Shown: positions 17,062 through 25,968 of the stretch, in pieces
Layout of the letters: each line of letters starts with the position of its first letter
Numbering within the stretch: the stretch's first letter is position 1
Source: Candidatus Saccharimonadota bacterium
GTDB taxonomy: Bacteria > Patescibacteriota > Saccharimonadia > Saccharimonadales > UBA4665
Assembly (NCBI GenBank): GCA_013289705.1
Contig: JABCZM010000004.1
Coordinates: 61,037-125,036 of the forward strand
Reading direction: 5' to 3'
DNA: 64,000 bases
The notes under the pieces: generated by a model
What the model saw: only the letters and a program-made list of their open reading frames with translations
Database searches by the model: none
What the model was told of the DNA's origin: nothing
Program-made: the position numbers and the translations under genes

Positions 17062-17676
17062 ATGACCAGCAAACGTGTATATTACATGCTCCTAGGCCTC
17101 ATTGGCCTGCTATTCTTGGGCTTAATTGGCGGTGCGTATGGCGTTAATAACCTGCTGCAGACAAAGTCCGACAAGCTGGTGAGTCTGAAATTACAGAGCC
17201 AGGTTCTAGCAGCACAACAAACCGAACTCATTAAGGCCAAAAAACAGGTTGCCCAGTACAGCGAGCTAGAAAAGATCGCCAAGATCATCGTGCCCCAAGA
17301 TAAAGATCAAGCCGAAGCAGTCCGCGAAATCACTAATCTGGCTAGCGACAGCGGCATCTCGCAATTGAGTTCAATTACCTTTCCACAGTCAACGCTAGGT
17401 GGGCTTACCGGCACAAGCAAAACAAATACCAGCAACAGCAAGCTCACACAACTTACCCCTGTAAAAGGCGTCAGCGGTGGTGTTTATCAACTAGAAATTA
17501 CCATCCAGGAATCAAACGATACGCCAGTAACCTACAACCAGTTCGTCACTTTTCTGGGCAAGCTTGAGCAAAATCGCCGAACTGCACAAGTATCTAGCAT
17601 CACCCTTCAGCCAGATTCACAAGACCCCAGCAAAGTTGCTTTTACACTAATAATCAACGAGTTTATCCGACCATGA
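17062..17676 (+). CDS. pilO: PilO-like pilus alignment protein
   Basis: Bitopic partner of PilN. It has 204 residues: a membrane helix at about 7-30 (MLLGLIGLLFLGLIGGAYGV), a coiled coil at about 35-75 rich in Gln/Lys/Glu, and an outer domain with strands such as GGVYQLEITIQ and YNQFVTFLGKLEQN, the typical PilO ferredoxin-like pattern. It begins two bases after pilN and its stop overlaps the next gene by four bases. Confidence 0.85.
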   Translation: MTSKRVYYMLLGLIGLLFLGLIGGAYGVNNLLQTKSDKLVSLKLQSQVLAAQQTELIKAKKQVAQYSELEKIAKIIVPQDKDQAEAVREITNLASDSGISQLSSITFPQSTLGGLTGTSKTNTSNSKLTQLTPVKGVSGGVYQLEITIQESNDTPVTYNQFVTFLGKLEQNRRTAQVSSITLQPDSQDPSKVAFTLIINEFIRP

Positions 17677-17969
17677 AAGATATGAAAAACTTACCCACCA
17701 AACTAGCCGACTTAGTTGCGCAAATCAAGCGCTATTTGCCCGTATTGTTTGGGCTATTCCTTGTCTTGCTCTACGGCTTCTTGGTTTATCGTGTGCAAGT
17801 ACTCAATAAGGTGGAGCCTGCGGCAAGCGATGTCGCAACCCAAAGCACAACTGCCAAAGTTCCCCGGATTGATCCCTCCGTGCTAACACAATTGCAAAAT
17901 CTGCAAGATAACAGCGTCAGCGTGCAGTCGCTGTTCGACCAAGCTCGTAGCAATCCGTTCCAAGAGTAA
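17673..17969 (+). CDS. Small bitopic protein at end of pilus operon
   Basis: A 98-residue protein with one membrane helix (about 20-42, LPVLFGLFLVLLYGFLVY) and a short outer tail ending in SLFDQARSNPFQE. It occupies the place where pilP would be in diderm bacteria but lacks a lipobox and a PilP HR domain. Because it overlaps pilO by four bases (ATGA) it is very likely part of the pilus machine. No secretin gene follows, consistent with a monoderm envelope. Confidence 0.7.
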   Translation: MKDMKNLPTKLADLVAQIKRYLPVLFGLFLVLLYGFLVYRVQVLNKVEPAASDVATQSTTAKVPRIDPSVLTQLQNLQDNSVSVQSLFDQARSNPFQE

Positions 17970-17982
17970 AAAGAGTAGAACG

Positions 17983-18669
17983 TTAGTACTGATCGTTTGG
18001 GCCATCGTTTGACGGCGGTGGTGGCACTGGCGTTGTTGCTTGTGGCGGAACATACGCCTGCGGATATTGCTGGTTTAACGTTGGCGTCGAGGGTGGCGCG
18101 GCACTCGCTTGCTGGTAATGCTCAGCCATAAAATCTTCGTGGGCCTGGATAATTTCTTTGGCATATTTATTAGGATTGGGGCAGTACGGAAAGACAAATT
18201 TAGAATGTTCGCCGGCCGTTTCAACATGTAAGGTACCAAAACCAATCATTGACTGCAGCATATTACCCTGTTCAAAGGTGACATCTTCAAGATTCTCTAG
18301 GCTAAGCTGGCTGCTCTGCTTTTGGAATAACCCAGTTTGGGTAATCTGGGTAATACTGTCATCGGTAACGATCCAACGATTCCCCTTGTAGATAATCACC
18401 GTGACATACACGTATAAAAGCACAACAACAGCCAACAATGTCGCACCGGCAAATGCGTACAACTTATCCTGGGTTGTTAAACTTGTCACGTAATGGGGCA
18501 AAATGCCAACACCCGCAAACAGTAACACTAGCAGAAGTGCAGCGATAAAGTAGACGCCAATCAGGCCAAATGGATGACGCTCGATGTGACATAACACACG
18601 CTCACCCGGAGCCATCACTGCGAGTGGGTTATCGACGTGCTGGAGCTTTTCGTCTTCTTGTGGACTCAT
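17983..18669 (-). CDS. Bacterial PH-domain membrane protein (YdbS/bPH2-like)
   Basis: A 228-residue protein with two adjacent membrane segments (about 35-55 and 68-92) followed by a bPH2 domain (about 95-170): NRWIVTDDSITQITQTGLF, SLENLEDVTFEQGNMLQ and GFGTLHVETAG, the usual family blocks. The C-terminus is Pro/Gln-rich and cytoplasmic. Function in the family is poorly known. The -10-like TATAAT (complement of 18678-18683) overlaps the ruvB stop codon and ends eight bases before the ATG, so it may be expressed from an almost leaderless transcript. Confidence 0.8.
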   Translation of the reverse strand: MSPQEDEKLQHVDNPLAVMAPGERVLCHIERHPFGLIGVYFIAALLLVLLFAGVGILPHYVTSLTTQDKLYAFAGATLLAVVVLLYVYVTVIIYKGNRWIVTDDSITQITQTGLFQKQSSQLSLENLEDVTFEQGNMLQSMIGFGTLHVETAGEHSKFVFPYCPNPNKYAKEIIQAHEDFMAEHYQQASAAPPSTPTLNQQYPQAYVPPQATTPVPPPPSNDGPNDQY

Positions 18670-18678
18670 ATTGTTCTA

Positions 18679-19728
18679 TTATACCAGGGTTGCCTGGACA
18701 TTGTTCCCACCGTCCCTATTATCTGTGGGCATGGGTTTGCCAAGGTGTTTGTAGGTCTTATCGGTGACTTTTCGACCACGAGGGGTACGTTCCAACAAAC
18801 CAATCTGCATTAAGTACGGTTCGATAAAATCTTCGATTGTTGAACGCTCCTCGGCAGTTAGGGCCGCTAGTGTCTCAACGCCAACAGGTCCACCATTATA
18901 ATTTTCGATGATGGCCAGCAGCAACATACGATCGGCTGGATCAAGCCCTAGCTCGTCTATTTCGAGTAGCTGCAATGCCCTGGTGCTGATAACGGTGTCG
19001 ATAATGCCGTCACCATTCACATCGGCATAGTCGCGTACTCGCTTTAAAAGCCGGTTGGCAATCCGTGGGGTCAAACGGGCACGCTCGGCCAGTAGCCCTG
19101 CGCCTGGTTTATCAATCTTAATACCCAAAATACCTGCCGTCCGCACAATAATCTGCTCAACTTGTTCCGGCGTATAAAACTCCAGCCGGTGAATATGCCC
19201 AAAGCGGTCACGCAGTGGCGCAGCAAGCGCTCCGGTACGCGTGGTAGCACCAATCAAGGTAAAATGCGGCAAATCAAGCCGCATACTGCGTGCCGATGGT
19301 CCTTTGCCAAGCATAATATCCAGCTTAAAATCTTCCATGGCACTGTAGAGTACTTCCTCGACTGTCCGGTGCAGACGGTGGATTTCATCAATAAATAAGA
19401 TGTCACCGTCCTGCAAGTTAGTGAGCAAACTAGCCAGGTCACCAGCCCGTTCAATGGCTGGCCCGCTGGTAATCCGGATCTGGGCGCCCATTTCGTTCGC
19501 CAAGACACTGGCCATAGTAGTCTTACCTAGCCCAGGAGGGCCATACAACAATACGTGATCTAATGGTTCACCACGTTTCTTGGCAGCCTGAATTGCTAGC
19601 TGCAAATTTTGCTTTAATCGATCTTGACCGATGTAATTAGCAAAATCATGCGGCCGAAGTTTGATTTCAAACTCCTCCTCAACCGGATCGTCAGTTTTTG
19701 GCGCAGGGCCAACAATACGCTCAATCAT
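18679..19728 (-). CDS. ruvB: RuvB, Holliday-junction branch-migration helicase
   Basis: AAA+ motor that with RuvA drives Holliday junction migration. The 349-residue protein has the N-terminal [11 protein letters not shown] block, Walker [10 protein letters not shown] (63-71), Walker [10 protein letters not shown], sensor motif [11 protein letters not shown], and the C-terminal winged helix with [23 protein letters not shown] (complement of 19735-19740) ends six bases before the ATG, suggesting a leaderless transcript independent of the aldo/keto reductase genes upstream. Confidence 0.97.
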   Translation of the reverse strand: MIERIVGPAPKTDDPVEEEFEIKLRPHDFANYIGQDRLKQNLQLAIQAAKKRGEPLDHVLLYGPPGLGKTTMASVLANEMGAQIRITSGPAIERAGDLASLLTNLQDGDILFIDEIHRLHRTVEEVLYSAMEDFKLDIMLGKGPSARSMRLDLPHFTLIGATTRTGALAAPLRDRFGHIHRLEFYTPEQVEQIIVRTAGILGIKIDKPGAGLLAERARLTPRIANRLLKRVRDYADVNGDGIIDTVISTRALQLLEIDELGLDPADRMLLLAIIENYNGGPVGVETLAALTAEERSTIEDFIEPYLMQIGLLERTPRGRKVTDKTYKHLGKPMPTDNRDGGNNVQATLV

Positions 19729-19745
19729 ATAGCCATTATGTCACA

Positions 19746-20564
19746 CTACGGAACGTGGACGGGACTCCAGCAGGTGCGCAGATCACGCTCTAAGCTCGCA
19801 AGCTTTTGCATGTCTTCGTCATCAAGTACAAAATCAAAAACATCAATATTCTCTTGAATACGTTCTTTGTGAGTGGATTTTGGCAAGGGAACGGTGCCGA
19901 CTTGGATACACCAACGAATCATAACTTGCCCAACAGATTTACTATGTTTTCTTGCGACATCTTGCAAAACCTCGTTCGTAAAATCGTAGCCATGTGCTAG
20001 GGGTGAATAGGCTTCGACAAGAATATCGTGCTGCTTACAAAACTCTAGGAGTTCCGGTTGCTGCAAATAAACATGGAGTTCAACTTGATTGACCGTTGGT
20101 TTAATATCGCACTTCTCTAGTAATTCTTGCAGATGCCTAATCGTGTAATTGCTGACGCCGATAGCCTTTGCACGACCAGATTTGTAGATATCCTGCATTC
20201 TGTGCCATGCTGGTTCGCGGAGTTCGGTTACCGGAAAATGCAGCAAAAGCAAATCAACGTAATCTGTCTGTAAGTTGGTCAACGACTGTTCAAAACTAGG
20301 AATCAGATCATCCCAAAACATATTTTCATTCCAGATTTTTGTTGTTATAAATAGCTCTTCGCGTGGGACATTCGCTGCCTTAAGAGCAGCGCCCAAGAAA
20401 GGCTCGTTTGTATAAATCTGCGCCGTATCAAAATGCCGATAGCCAGCTTCAAGTGCCGCTGCAACGGCCTCATTACAAACTCGCTCGTCTTTAATCATCC
20501 AAAGCCCGAAGCCAAGTTGGGGAATTTCCGTACCGTTTGAAAGTTTTAGCTTTTGCACAACCAT
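19746..20564 (-). CDS. Aldo/keto reductase (AKR5-like)
   Basis: NADPH-dependent reductase of carbonyl compounds with a TIM-barrel fold. The 272-residue protein shows QLGFGLWMI, GYRHFDTAQIYTNEPFLG (catalytic Asp and Tyr), TKIWNENMFWDD (catalytic Lys region), LLLHFPV with the catalytic His, GVSNYTIRHLQELL and the cofactor block VPLPKSTHKERIQEN. It is the second of two tandem paralogs lying between ruvA and ruvB. Substrate unknown; detoxification of aldehydes or 2,5-diketogluconate-type substrates are options. Confidence 0.9.
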   Translation of the reverse strand: MVVQKLKLSNGTEIPQLGFGLWMIKDERVCNEAVAAALEAGYRHFDTAQIYTNEPFLGAALKAANVPREELFITTKIWNENMFWDDLIPSFEQSLTNLQTDYVDLLLLHFPVTELREPAWHRMQDIYKSGRAKAIGVSNYTIRHLQELLEKCDIKPTVNQVELHVYLQQPELLEFCKQHDILVEAYSPLAHGYDFTNEVLQDVARKHSKSVGQVMIRWCIQVGTVPLPKSTHKERIQENIDVFDFVLDDEDMQKLASLERDLRTCWSPVHVP

Positions 20565-20641
20565 CCTTTCGGGGTATGACTACAAGTTCGTCACTTATTA
20601 CTCAAATAGTATAGCAGTTCTCCTTACGCTTGGTGGTCGTG

Positions 20642-21466
20642 TTAGGGTATGAACCGAGCAGGCATAGTTGGACGACAGGTATATAAATTGCGGTTTAGTG
20701 TTTGTAGTTTTGCCATGTCGTCATCGTCAAGTTCAAAGTCAAATAACTGCATGTTTTCGCGTATCCGAGTTGGTGTAACCGATTTAGGCAGTACAATTGC
20801 GCCCTGTTGTATACACCATCGAAGCATAATCTGGGCATAGCTTTTGTGATGTTTGGTGGCAATAGCTTGTATAACCGGATTAGACGTATCGGTTGCATGG
20901 GCCAAGGGTGAATACGCTTCAACTGCAATACCGTTATCATGACAATACTGCATAAGTTCCGGCCGCTGCAAAAATATATGCATCTCTATCTGATTAACGG
21001 CTGGCACAATTTTTGCATAGCGACGCATGTGCTCTAGATGATGAATACCATAGTTGCTTACACCAATTGAGCGAGCGGTACCATCAGCCTGCAGTTTTTC
21101 CAGTAACTTCCAAGCTGATTTACGAGCGATCGGTACTGGAAAATGAATTAACAGCAGATCAACATAATCAGTTTGTAGTTTTCGTAATGATTCAGGAATG
21201 GTTTGTGCCGCTTTGCCGATTACCATGGTATTGGCACTTAGCTTGGTGGTAAGCCAAAACTTTTCGCGTGCAAGACCAGCATGTGCAACTGCCTCACCTA
21301 GCCAAGCCTCGTTACCGTACACTTGCGCCGTATCAAAATGCCGATAGCCAGCATCGAGAGCCGCAGTAAAAGCCCGATCAAACGCAGTTTTATCAGTAAC
21401 CTTCCAAAGGCCTAAACCAACTTGAGGAATTTCCCTACTATCATTAAGCTTGGTGCTTGGTGTCAT
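20642..21466 (-). CDS. Aldo/keto reductase, paralog
   Basis: A second aldo/keto reductase of about 274 residues with the same motifs: GLGLWKVTDK, GYRHFDTAQVYGNEAWLG, TKLSANTMVIGKA, LLIHFPVPI, GVSNYGIHHLEHM and IVLPKSVTPTRIREN. The start was set at ATG 21466, since AAAGGA at the end of ruvA lies seven bases upstream; a TTG at 21469 is the alternative. The two reductases share most core motifs yet differ in the substrate loops, so they arose by old duplication and probably have different substrates. Confidence 0.9.
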   Translation of the reverse strand: MTPSTKLNDSREIPQVGLGLWKVTDKTAFDRAFTAALDAGYRHFDTAQVYGNEAWLGEAVAHAGLAREKFWLTTKLSANTMVIGKAAQTIPESLRKLQTDYVDLLLIHFPVPIARKSAWKLLEKLQADGTARSIGVSNYGIHHLEHMRRYAKIVPAVNQIEMHIFLQRPELMQYCHDNGIAVEAYSPLAHATDTSNPVIQAIATKHHKSYAQIMLRWCIQQGAIVLPKSVTPTRIRENMQLFDFELDDDDMAKLQTLNRNLYTCRPTMPARFIP

Positions 21467-21470
21467 CAAT

Positions 21471-22046
21471 TTATCCTTTTAATGCTAGTCTAATTCGTTC
21501 TTCGACTGGGAGGTCTGGGTCGATGTTCTGCAGAGCCAGCATGGCGTCTTGTGGGCTATAGCCAAGTGACATCAGTGCTTGGGCCGCCTCGTCCTGCGTG
21601 TTAATACCTGGGCGACTCACGATGCCTTCGGCAGCGTCACTAGCAATGGCGCCTACTTTGTCGCGGAGTTCCACGACGATTTGCTCAGCGGCTCGCTTGC
21701 CCACACCTTTTGCACTTTGTAATAGCTTCACGTCACCGGCGGCAATTGCGCCACGAACAGCCGCAGCATTACCAATGTCGAGCACCGCGAGCGCTACTTT
21801 TGGACCAACATTTTTTACGTTTAGCAGCTGCTCAAACAAGTTCTTTGTATCCAGCTGTACAAATCCAAATAAATCATACGATTGTTCACGAATATGCTCG
21901 TGGACGTACAATTTTGCGGATTCACCGGTGTTTAGTCGGCCAAAATCTTCGGCCGTCACCTGCAACCCATAGCCCATGCCGTGCACGTCTAACACCAGCA
22001 ATGCACTGATTTTTTCAGAAACCCTGCCAGAAAGTGTTGCTATCAT
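21471..22046 (-). CDS. ruvA: RuvA, Holliday-junction binding protein
   Basis: Tetrameric DNA-binding partner of RuvB. OB fold at 1-60 (MIATLSGRVSEK...), helix-hairpin-helix motifs LNVKNVGPKVALAVL and LQSAKGVGKRAAEQIVVEL, and the RuvB-binding C-terminal domain (EEAAQALMSLGYS-like, ending ERIRLALKG). The start at ATG 22046 was chosen over the in-frame ATG 22055 because RuvA proteins begin at the equivalent Met and because GATAAT (complement of 22054-22059) overlaps the upstream ATG and ends seven bases before 22046, predicting a leaderless mRNA. Length 191 residues. Confidence 0.96.
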   Translation of the reverse strand: MIATLSGRVSEKISALLVLDVHGMGYGLQVTAEDFGRLNTGESAKLYVHEHIREQSYDLFGFVQLDTKNLFEQLLNVKNVGPKVALAVLDIGNAAAVRGAIAAGDVKLLQSAKGVGKRAAEQIVVELRDKVGAIASDAAEGIVSRPGINTQDEAAQALMSLGYSPQDAMLALQNIDPDLPVEERIRLALKG

Positions 22047-22092
22047 ATCGCCCATTATCGCACATACCGGTCAGACAAGTTATACTAGACGT

Positions 22093-22719
22093 ATGCGACA
22101 TCTGGGATTTGCAAAGTCAAAGTGGTTTTTGTTTGCAAGCGGTGCGGTGCTTGGCGCATTGATAATTTTAGGTGTTCGATTTGTTACCTATAAACCCGAC
22201 GTTGTACATTATCACGCCAATTTTGCCGTCTACATTAACGGCCAACGCGAAGAATTCAAGGGCCCGCAATATTACCAAGAAGTTGCGGCCTGCACCGTGC
22301 ACGGCACCATTCAACCAGCACAGCGAGCACACATGCACGACAACATAAACTCCGTTATTCACGTCCACGATCATGCGGTTACCTGGGGACAATTCTTTGA
22401 AAACCTCGGCTGGTATATTGGACCAAACTTTCTAGAAACTGATGACGACACCATGTACCTCACCAGTGACACCAACAAACTGCACATCGTACTCAACAAT
22501 CAAGATTTAACCGACTTGTCACCGATTACAAACATGGTTATTCGCGATCAAGATCGTATGCTCATTAGCTATGGCAATATCGATGCTGCCACTGTCAAAA
22601 CAGAATACAAATCCGTGCCAGCAACAGCGCACCATTATGATGTCACACCGGATCCAATGAGCTGTTCTGGCCAGATGGAAAAAACAACCATCTCCGACCG
22701 TTTACATCATCTATTTTAA
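22093..22719 (+). CDS. His-rich membrane-anchored protein, unknown
   Basis: A 208-residue protein with an N-terminal membrane helix (about 10-32) and an outer domain unusually rich in histidine: VVHYHANFAVYING, ACTVHG, RAHMHDNINSVIHVHDHAV. The clustered His residues, two cysteines and acidic stretches suggest metal binding (copper, zinc or iron), but no family was recognised. The start at 22093 is supported by TATACT (22081-22086) six bases upstream, which rules out the longer in-frame start that would overlap ruvA. It is divergent from ruvA with only 46 bp between the start codons. Confidence 0.7.
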   Translation: MRHLGFAKSKWFLFASGAVLGALIILGVRFVTYKPDVVHYHANFAVYINGQREEFKGPQYYQEVAACTVHGTIQPAQRAHMHDNINSVIHVHDHAVTWGQFFENLGWYIGPNFLETDDDTMYLTSDTNKLHIVLNNQDLTDLSPITNMVIRDQDRMLISYGNIDAATVKTEYKSVPATAHHYDVTPDPMSCSGQMEKTTISDRLHHLF

Positions 22720-22726
22720 GTCTTTT

Positions 22727-23197
22727 TTAGCGAAGCGTCATCGAGCAGGTAAGCGCCGCAGCCAGTGCGTCTGCACAGTCATCTGGTTTTGGCACTTCGT
22801 CTAGGCCCAAAATCACGCGAACCATTTCCTGAATTTGCTTTTTTTCGGCCTTGCCGTAGCCCGTGACCGCCATTTTTATTTGCATTGGCGTGTATTCATA
22901 AATTTCCATCCCAGCTTGCTTGCCACAAAGCAGCACCACACCACGAGCTTGTGAAACCGTCATGGCAGTGGTAACATTCCGTGCAAAAAATAGTTTTTCA
23001 ACCGACATAACCGTTGGCTTGGTGGCCACAATTATATCTGTTAATTCCTCAAAAATAGTCTGCAACCGCACCGCATCGTCTTCGTGCACTGGCGTGCGAA
23101 TCACCCCCGCATCCACTAATTGCGCCTTGCCATGATCCGCCTCAATAACGCCAAAACCAAGGATGCCCGTACCAGGGTCAATCCCCAAAATCCTCAT
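22727..23197 (-). CDS. ruvC: RuvC, Holliday-junction resolvase
   Basis: RNase H-fold endonuclease resolving Holliday junctions. The 156-residue protein has the catalytic acidic residues: Asp7 in ILGIDPGTG, Glu in SVEKLFFARN (about 66), and the pair in DDCADALAAAL (about 138 and 141). VTGYGKAEKKQIQEMV is the conserved DNA-binding segment. It overlaps the upstream IMPase-like gene by four bases, so the two are coupled. Confidence 0.96.
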   Translation of the reverse strand: MRILGIDPGTGILGFGVIEADHGKAQLVDAGVIRTPVHEDDAVRLQTIFEELTDIIVATKPTVMSVEKLFFARNVTTAMTVSQARGVVLLCGKQAGMEIYEYTPMQIKMAVTGYGKAEKKQIQEMVRVILGLDEVPKPDDCADALAAALTCSMTLR

Positions 23198-23997
23198 GGT
23201 CTAGCACCCTGCAGTGCTTGCAACATTTTTTCGTGTACCACCAGATTTGCCGACAACAAACAGCCTGCCGCAAACTCGTCGTAGCGCCGTGTCTTACCCA
23301 ATACATCAGTTACAATACCGCCCGCTTCTTGCACCAACAAGCATACCGCCGCCGAATCCCATGGTGACCCATAGCCAAGCACAGCCGCAAGCAGTTCTCC
23401 GGATGCAACCAGGTTCGAAGCATACACGTGCGAAACAAACGAAAAATACCTACCGTCGTGATCACGAATGAAATCAGACGCCACACCAGGCTTGTAATAG
23501 CCCTCTTCATCGCTACGAAGTCCGCCAACAATCGCCACCACGTTCCGCGCAAAATCAGTTTTTTCAGACGTTTTTATTGCCTTTCCATTTAGGAATGCAC
23601 CTTCGCCCTTCACGGCCGTATACATGTTGTCTAAAAACGGATCATAGGTGACTGCCACGATCGGTTGTCCGTCCAACCTGTCTACTAAAGCGAGCGAAAA
23701 CGTGCTAATGGGAACCCCTAGACTAAACGGCATCGTGCCATCAATTGGGTCAACCACCCACACAAAATCTCGTGTTGGTTCAAAACTCTCTTCTTCACCA
23801 ATAACACCGTAGTCTGGGAAGCTTTCGGCAACCTTTTTTAAAACCAAGCTGTTGATTGTGGTGTCCGCAACTGTTAATGGGGTATTATCTTTTTTGAATT
23901 CCGTAGCAATATCTTCGGCTCGAAAATAACGCTGCATAATCTTACCAGCATCGAGCGCCAAAGCCTTTGCAAAAGCGAGTTCGCTGTTGTAGTTCAT
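23194..23997 (-). CDS. Inositol monophosphatase family protein
   Basis: Mg2+-dependent sugar/inositol phosphatase fold. Metal-binding motifs are GEEESFEP (about 70-77), WVVDPIDGTMPF (about 84-95) and GSPWDSAAVCLLVQEAGG (about 214-231). The start is ATG 23997, four bases after the yebC stop; a longer in-frame extension would overlap yebC. The 267-residue length is normal. Substrate is not predictable: inositol phosphate, histidinol phosphate, PAP or fructose bisphosphate are family options. It sits between yebC and ruvC. Confidence 0.87.
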   Translation of the reverse strand: MNYNSELAFAKALALDAGKIMQRYFRAEDIATEFKKDNTPLTVADTTINSLVLKKVAESFPDYGVIGEEESFEPTRDFVWVVDPIDGTMPFSLGVPISTFSLALVDRLDGQPIVAVTYDPFLDNMYTAVKGEGAFLNGKAIKTSEKTDFARNVVAIVGGLRSDEEGYYKPGVASDFIRDHDGRYFSFVSHVYASNLVASGELLAAVLGYGSPWDSAAVCLLVQEAGGIVTDVLGKTRRYDEFAAGCLLSANLVVHEKMLQALQGARP

Positions 23998-24001
23998 AGT
24001 T

Positions 24002-24724
24002 TTAGAGCAATTCTTCGGGAATCTCGAAGTTAACGTGGGTGTTGGTGACATCATCTATAGCATCGAGAGCGTCCATCAGCCGCATGATTTTACCCGCGGT
24101 ATCAGCTTCGGTGACTTCTACGGTGTTATTTGGCACGTAGGTTAGTTCGGCTTCGGTAATGTCCAATCCGGCCGTGCGCAGGGCGTCGCGGACTTTTGCT
24201 AGATCGGTTGCCGCAGTATAAATGACGGATTCATCACCTTCTTCTTGTACGTCTTCGGCACCAGCATCCAGTGCTTGCAACATAAGGTCATCGCCCGTAG
24301 CGTTCACGCGTATTGCTCCTTTGTGATCAAACTGGAAGGCAACCGCCCCTTTTTCGGCGATGCTACCACCGTGCTTACTAAAGGCCAATTTTACTTCTGG
24401 ATAGGTACGATTAATGTTATCCGTGGCAACTTCAACCAATATTGCCACGCCACCAGGACCGTAACCTTCATAGAGATTTTCTATCAATTGAGCGGCGTTT
24501 TTATCTTTAATGCGATCGAGCGCCCGTTGAATATTAGCCGATGGCATGTTGGCAGCTTTGGCTTTGTCGATGGCCAGCCGCAGCGTGAAGTTCATTTCTG
24601 GGTCAGCACCACTGCGCGCTGCCATAGCGATAGCGTTACCTAATTTTGTGAACACTGCGCCGCGAGCTGCGTCTTTGGCACCTTTTTCACGTTTGATTGT
24701 TGACCATTTGGAGTGACCGCTCAA
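24002..24724 (-). CDS. yebC: YebC/PmpR family regulator
   Basis: Conserved YebC/TACO1 family protein, implicated in translation of difficult sequences and in transcription regulation. The 240-residue sequence starts SGHSKWSTIKREKGAKDAARG and contains NMPSANIQRALDR and YEGYGPGGVAILVE, the family signatures. The start codon is TTG at 24724, supported by AGGAG eight bases upstream. It lies directly upstream of the IMPase and ruvC genes; yebC-ruvC adjacency is widespread in bacteria. Confidence 0.95.
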   Translation of the reverse strand: MSGHSKWSTIKREKGAKDAARGAVFTKLGNAIAMAARSGADPEMNFTLRLAIDKAKAANMPSANIQRALDRIKDKNAAQLIENLYEGYGPGGVAILVEVATDNINRTYPEVKLAFSKHGGSIAEKGAVAFQFDHKGAIRVNATGDDLMLQALDAGAEDVQEEGDESVIYTAATDLAKVRDALRTAGLDITEAELTYVPNNTVEVTEADTAGKIMRLMDALDAIDDVTNTHVNFEIPEELL

Positions 24725-24855
24725 CTTGTAGCTCCTGCTTATGATTCTTATCTGTTAGCTTACCATGTTTTCGATGTTTTGTCTGCTTCTAAAGCATAGC
24801 ATCATCATTCTAACCAACGCACATTATCGGGAAATTAACGAAAAAATGTTACTGT

Positions 24856-25362
24856 TTAATCTTCTGTATCGGTATCAAGAATTTTGTAATGTCGCTGCAC
24901 TGTTGCCTTACCAATCTTGTTCGACGCCAACAGCTCTAGCTTGAGCGGCACTTCGTGCGTACCAAAAAGCCGAATGCCTTCGCCCAGTGTCACCGGTTCA
25001 ATATCCAGAATCATTTCGTCAATCACACCCAATTCCGCCAAGCGACCGTTCAATTCCCCGCCACCAATAATTCCCAGCCGTTCAACATCCGGCATGTCGG
25101 CTTTTGATTTGATGCTCAATTTGGGATAATCCAACGTATCAAGCGATTCGTCCTCGGTGACAACAATGTAACGCACATCGTCCATAAAGTCATCTTCTTG
25201 GCGCATGATTTCATATGTTCGCCTTCCAACTAAAACGGCGTCACATGTACGCACAAACTTTTGGAACGCTTGCCAAGCATCATCAGTCCAAGGAGTCTCG
25301 TCGTTTTTTCCAGCAATAAATCCATCTTTGGATATTTCCATATACAAAATCGTTTTTGACAT
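24856..25362 (-). CDS. RibD C-terminal/dihydrofolate-reductase-like protein
   Basis: A 168-residue protein of the RibD_C/DHFR fold: SKTILYMEISKDGFIAG at the N-terminus, CDAVLVGRRTYEIM (about 43-56), RLGIIGGGELNGRLAELG (about 95-112) and LGEGIRLFG near 127. Such stand-alone proteins are NADPH-dependent reductases of unclear substrate; true folate reductase activity cannot be claimed. TATAGT (complement of 25370-25375) ends seven bases before the ATG, so a leaderless mRNA is likely. Confidence 0.82.
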   Translation of the reverse strand: MSKTILYMEISKDGFIAGKNDETPWTDDAWQAFQKFVRTCDAVLVGRRTYEIMRQEDDFMDDVRYIVVTEDESLDTLDYPKLSIKSKADMPDVERLGIIGGGELNGRLAELGVIDEMILDIEPVTLGEGIRLFGTHEVPLKLELLASNKIGKATVQRHYKILDTDTED

Positions 25363-25383
25363 GGCAATTACTATAATCGAAAA

Positions 25384-25821
25384 CTACGAATCGTAAAAAT
25401 TTTTGCCGGTTTTGTAAGCATCTACGTACCTACCGATCATAAACAGTGGCTCCGGTAAATTATCGATATCGTACCAGCCCCAGCTTTCCAGCTTGTCTGG
25501 TTCGGTAACTTTTGGCTCACCCGATTCCCATTCAGTAACCATTCCTATGTCCACATAATGCTTTGGTGCATAGGACTTTTCATTATCCAGACATAGAAAT
25601 CGTAAATTCTTGATCTTCAAATCATTCCCAGCTTCTTCGGCCATTTCACGCAGAATGCATGATTCAAACGATTCCATGTATTCCATATGCCCACCAACCG
25701 ATCCATATTCTCCTTCCCCGTGCGCATTTTTGCGCTTCCCCAACAAGATCTTATTCCCTCGAACAATCAACAGCCCAATTCCAACTCTTGGCCGATCTTC
25801 GTAGTTACTCATTGGTTGCAT
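25384..25821 (-). CDS. NUDIX hydrolase (MutT-like)
   Basis: A 145-residue NUDIX protein with IGLLIVRGNKILLGKRK and a Nudix box GGHMEYMESFESCILREMAEEAG (E and REMAEEAG residues intact). C-terminal LESWGWYDIDNLPEPLF matches the dCTP/8-oxo-dGTP-type subgroup. The start ATG 25821 has GAGGG upstream; ATG 25809 is also possible. It follows 146 bp of non-coding sequence after the membrane protein gene and is 22 bp upstream of the DHFR-like gene on the same strand. Confidence 0.87.
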   Translation of the reverse strand: MQPMSNYEDRPRVGIGLLIVRGNKILLGKRKNAHGEGEYGSVGGHMEYMESFESCILREMAEEAGNDLKIKNLRFLCLDNEKSYAPKHYVDIGMVTEWESGEPKVTEPDKLESWGWYDIDNLPEPLFMIGRYVDAYKTGKNFYDS

Positions 25822-25968
25822 AGACCCTCACTTCCTTAGCGTACATAGCCTTGCGAGCTATGGCCTGTTCTCGGCCACCACATCAAGAGTGATTGTACGC
25901 TGTTCGCCCCTGTTTTTCTATAATTAAGCGTACTGCACGTCTAATAAATTAGTCTATCGTGAGAAGCT

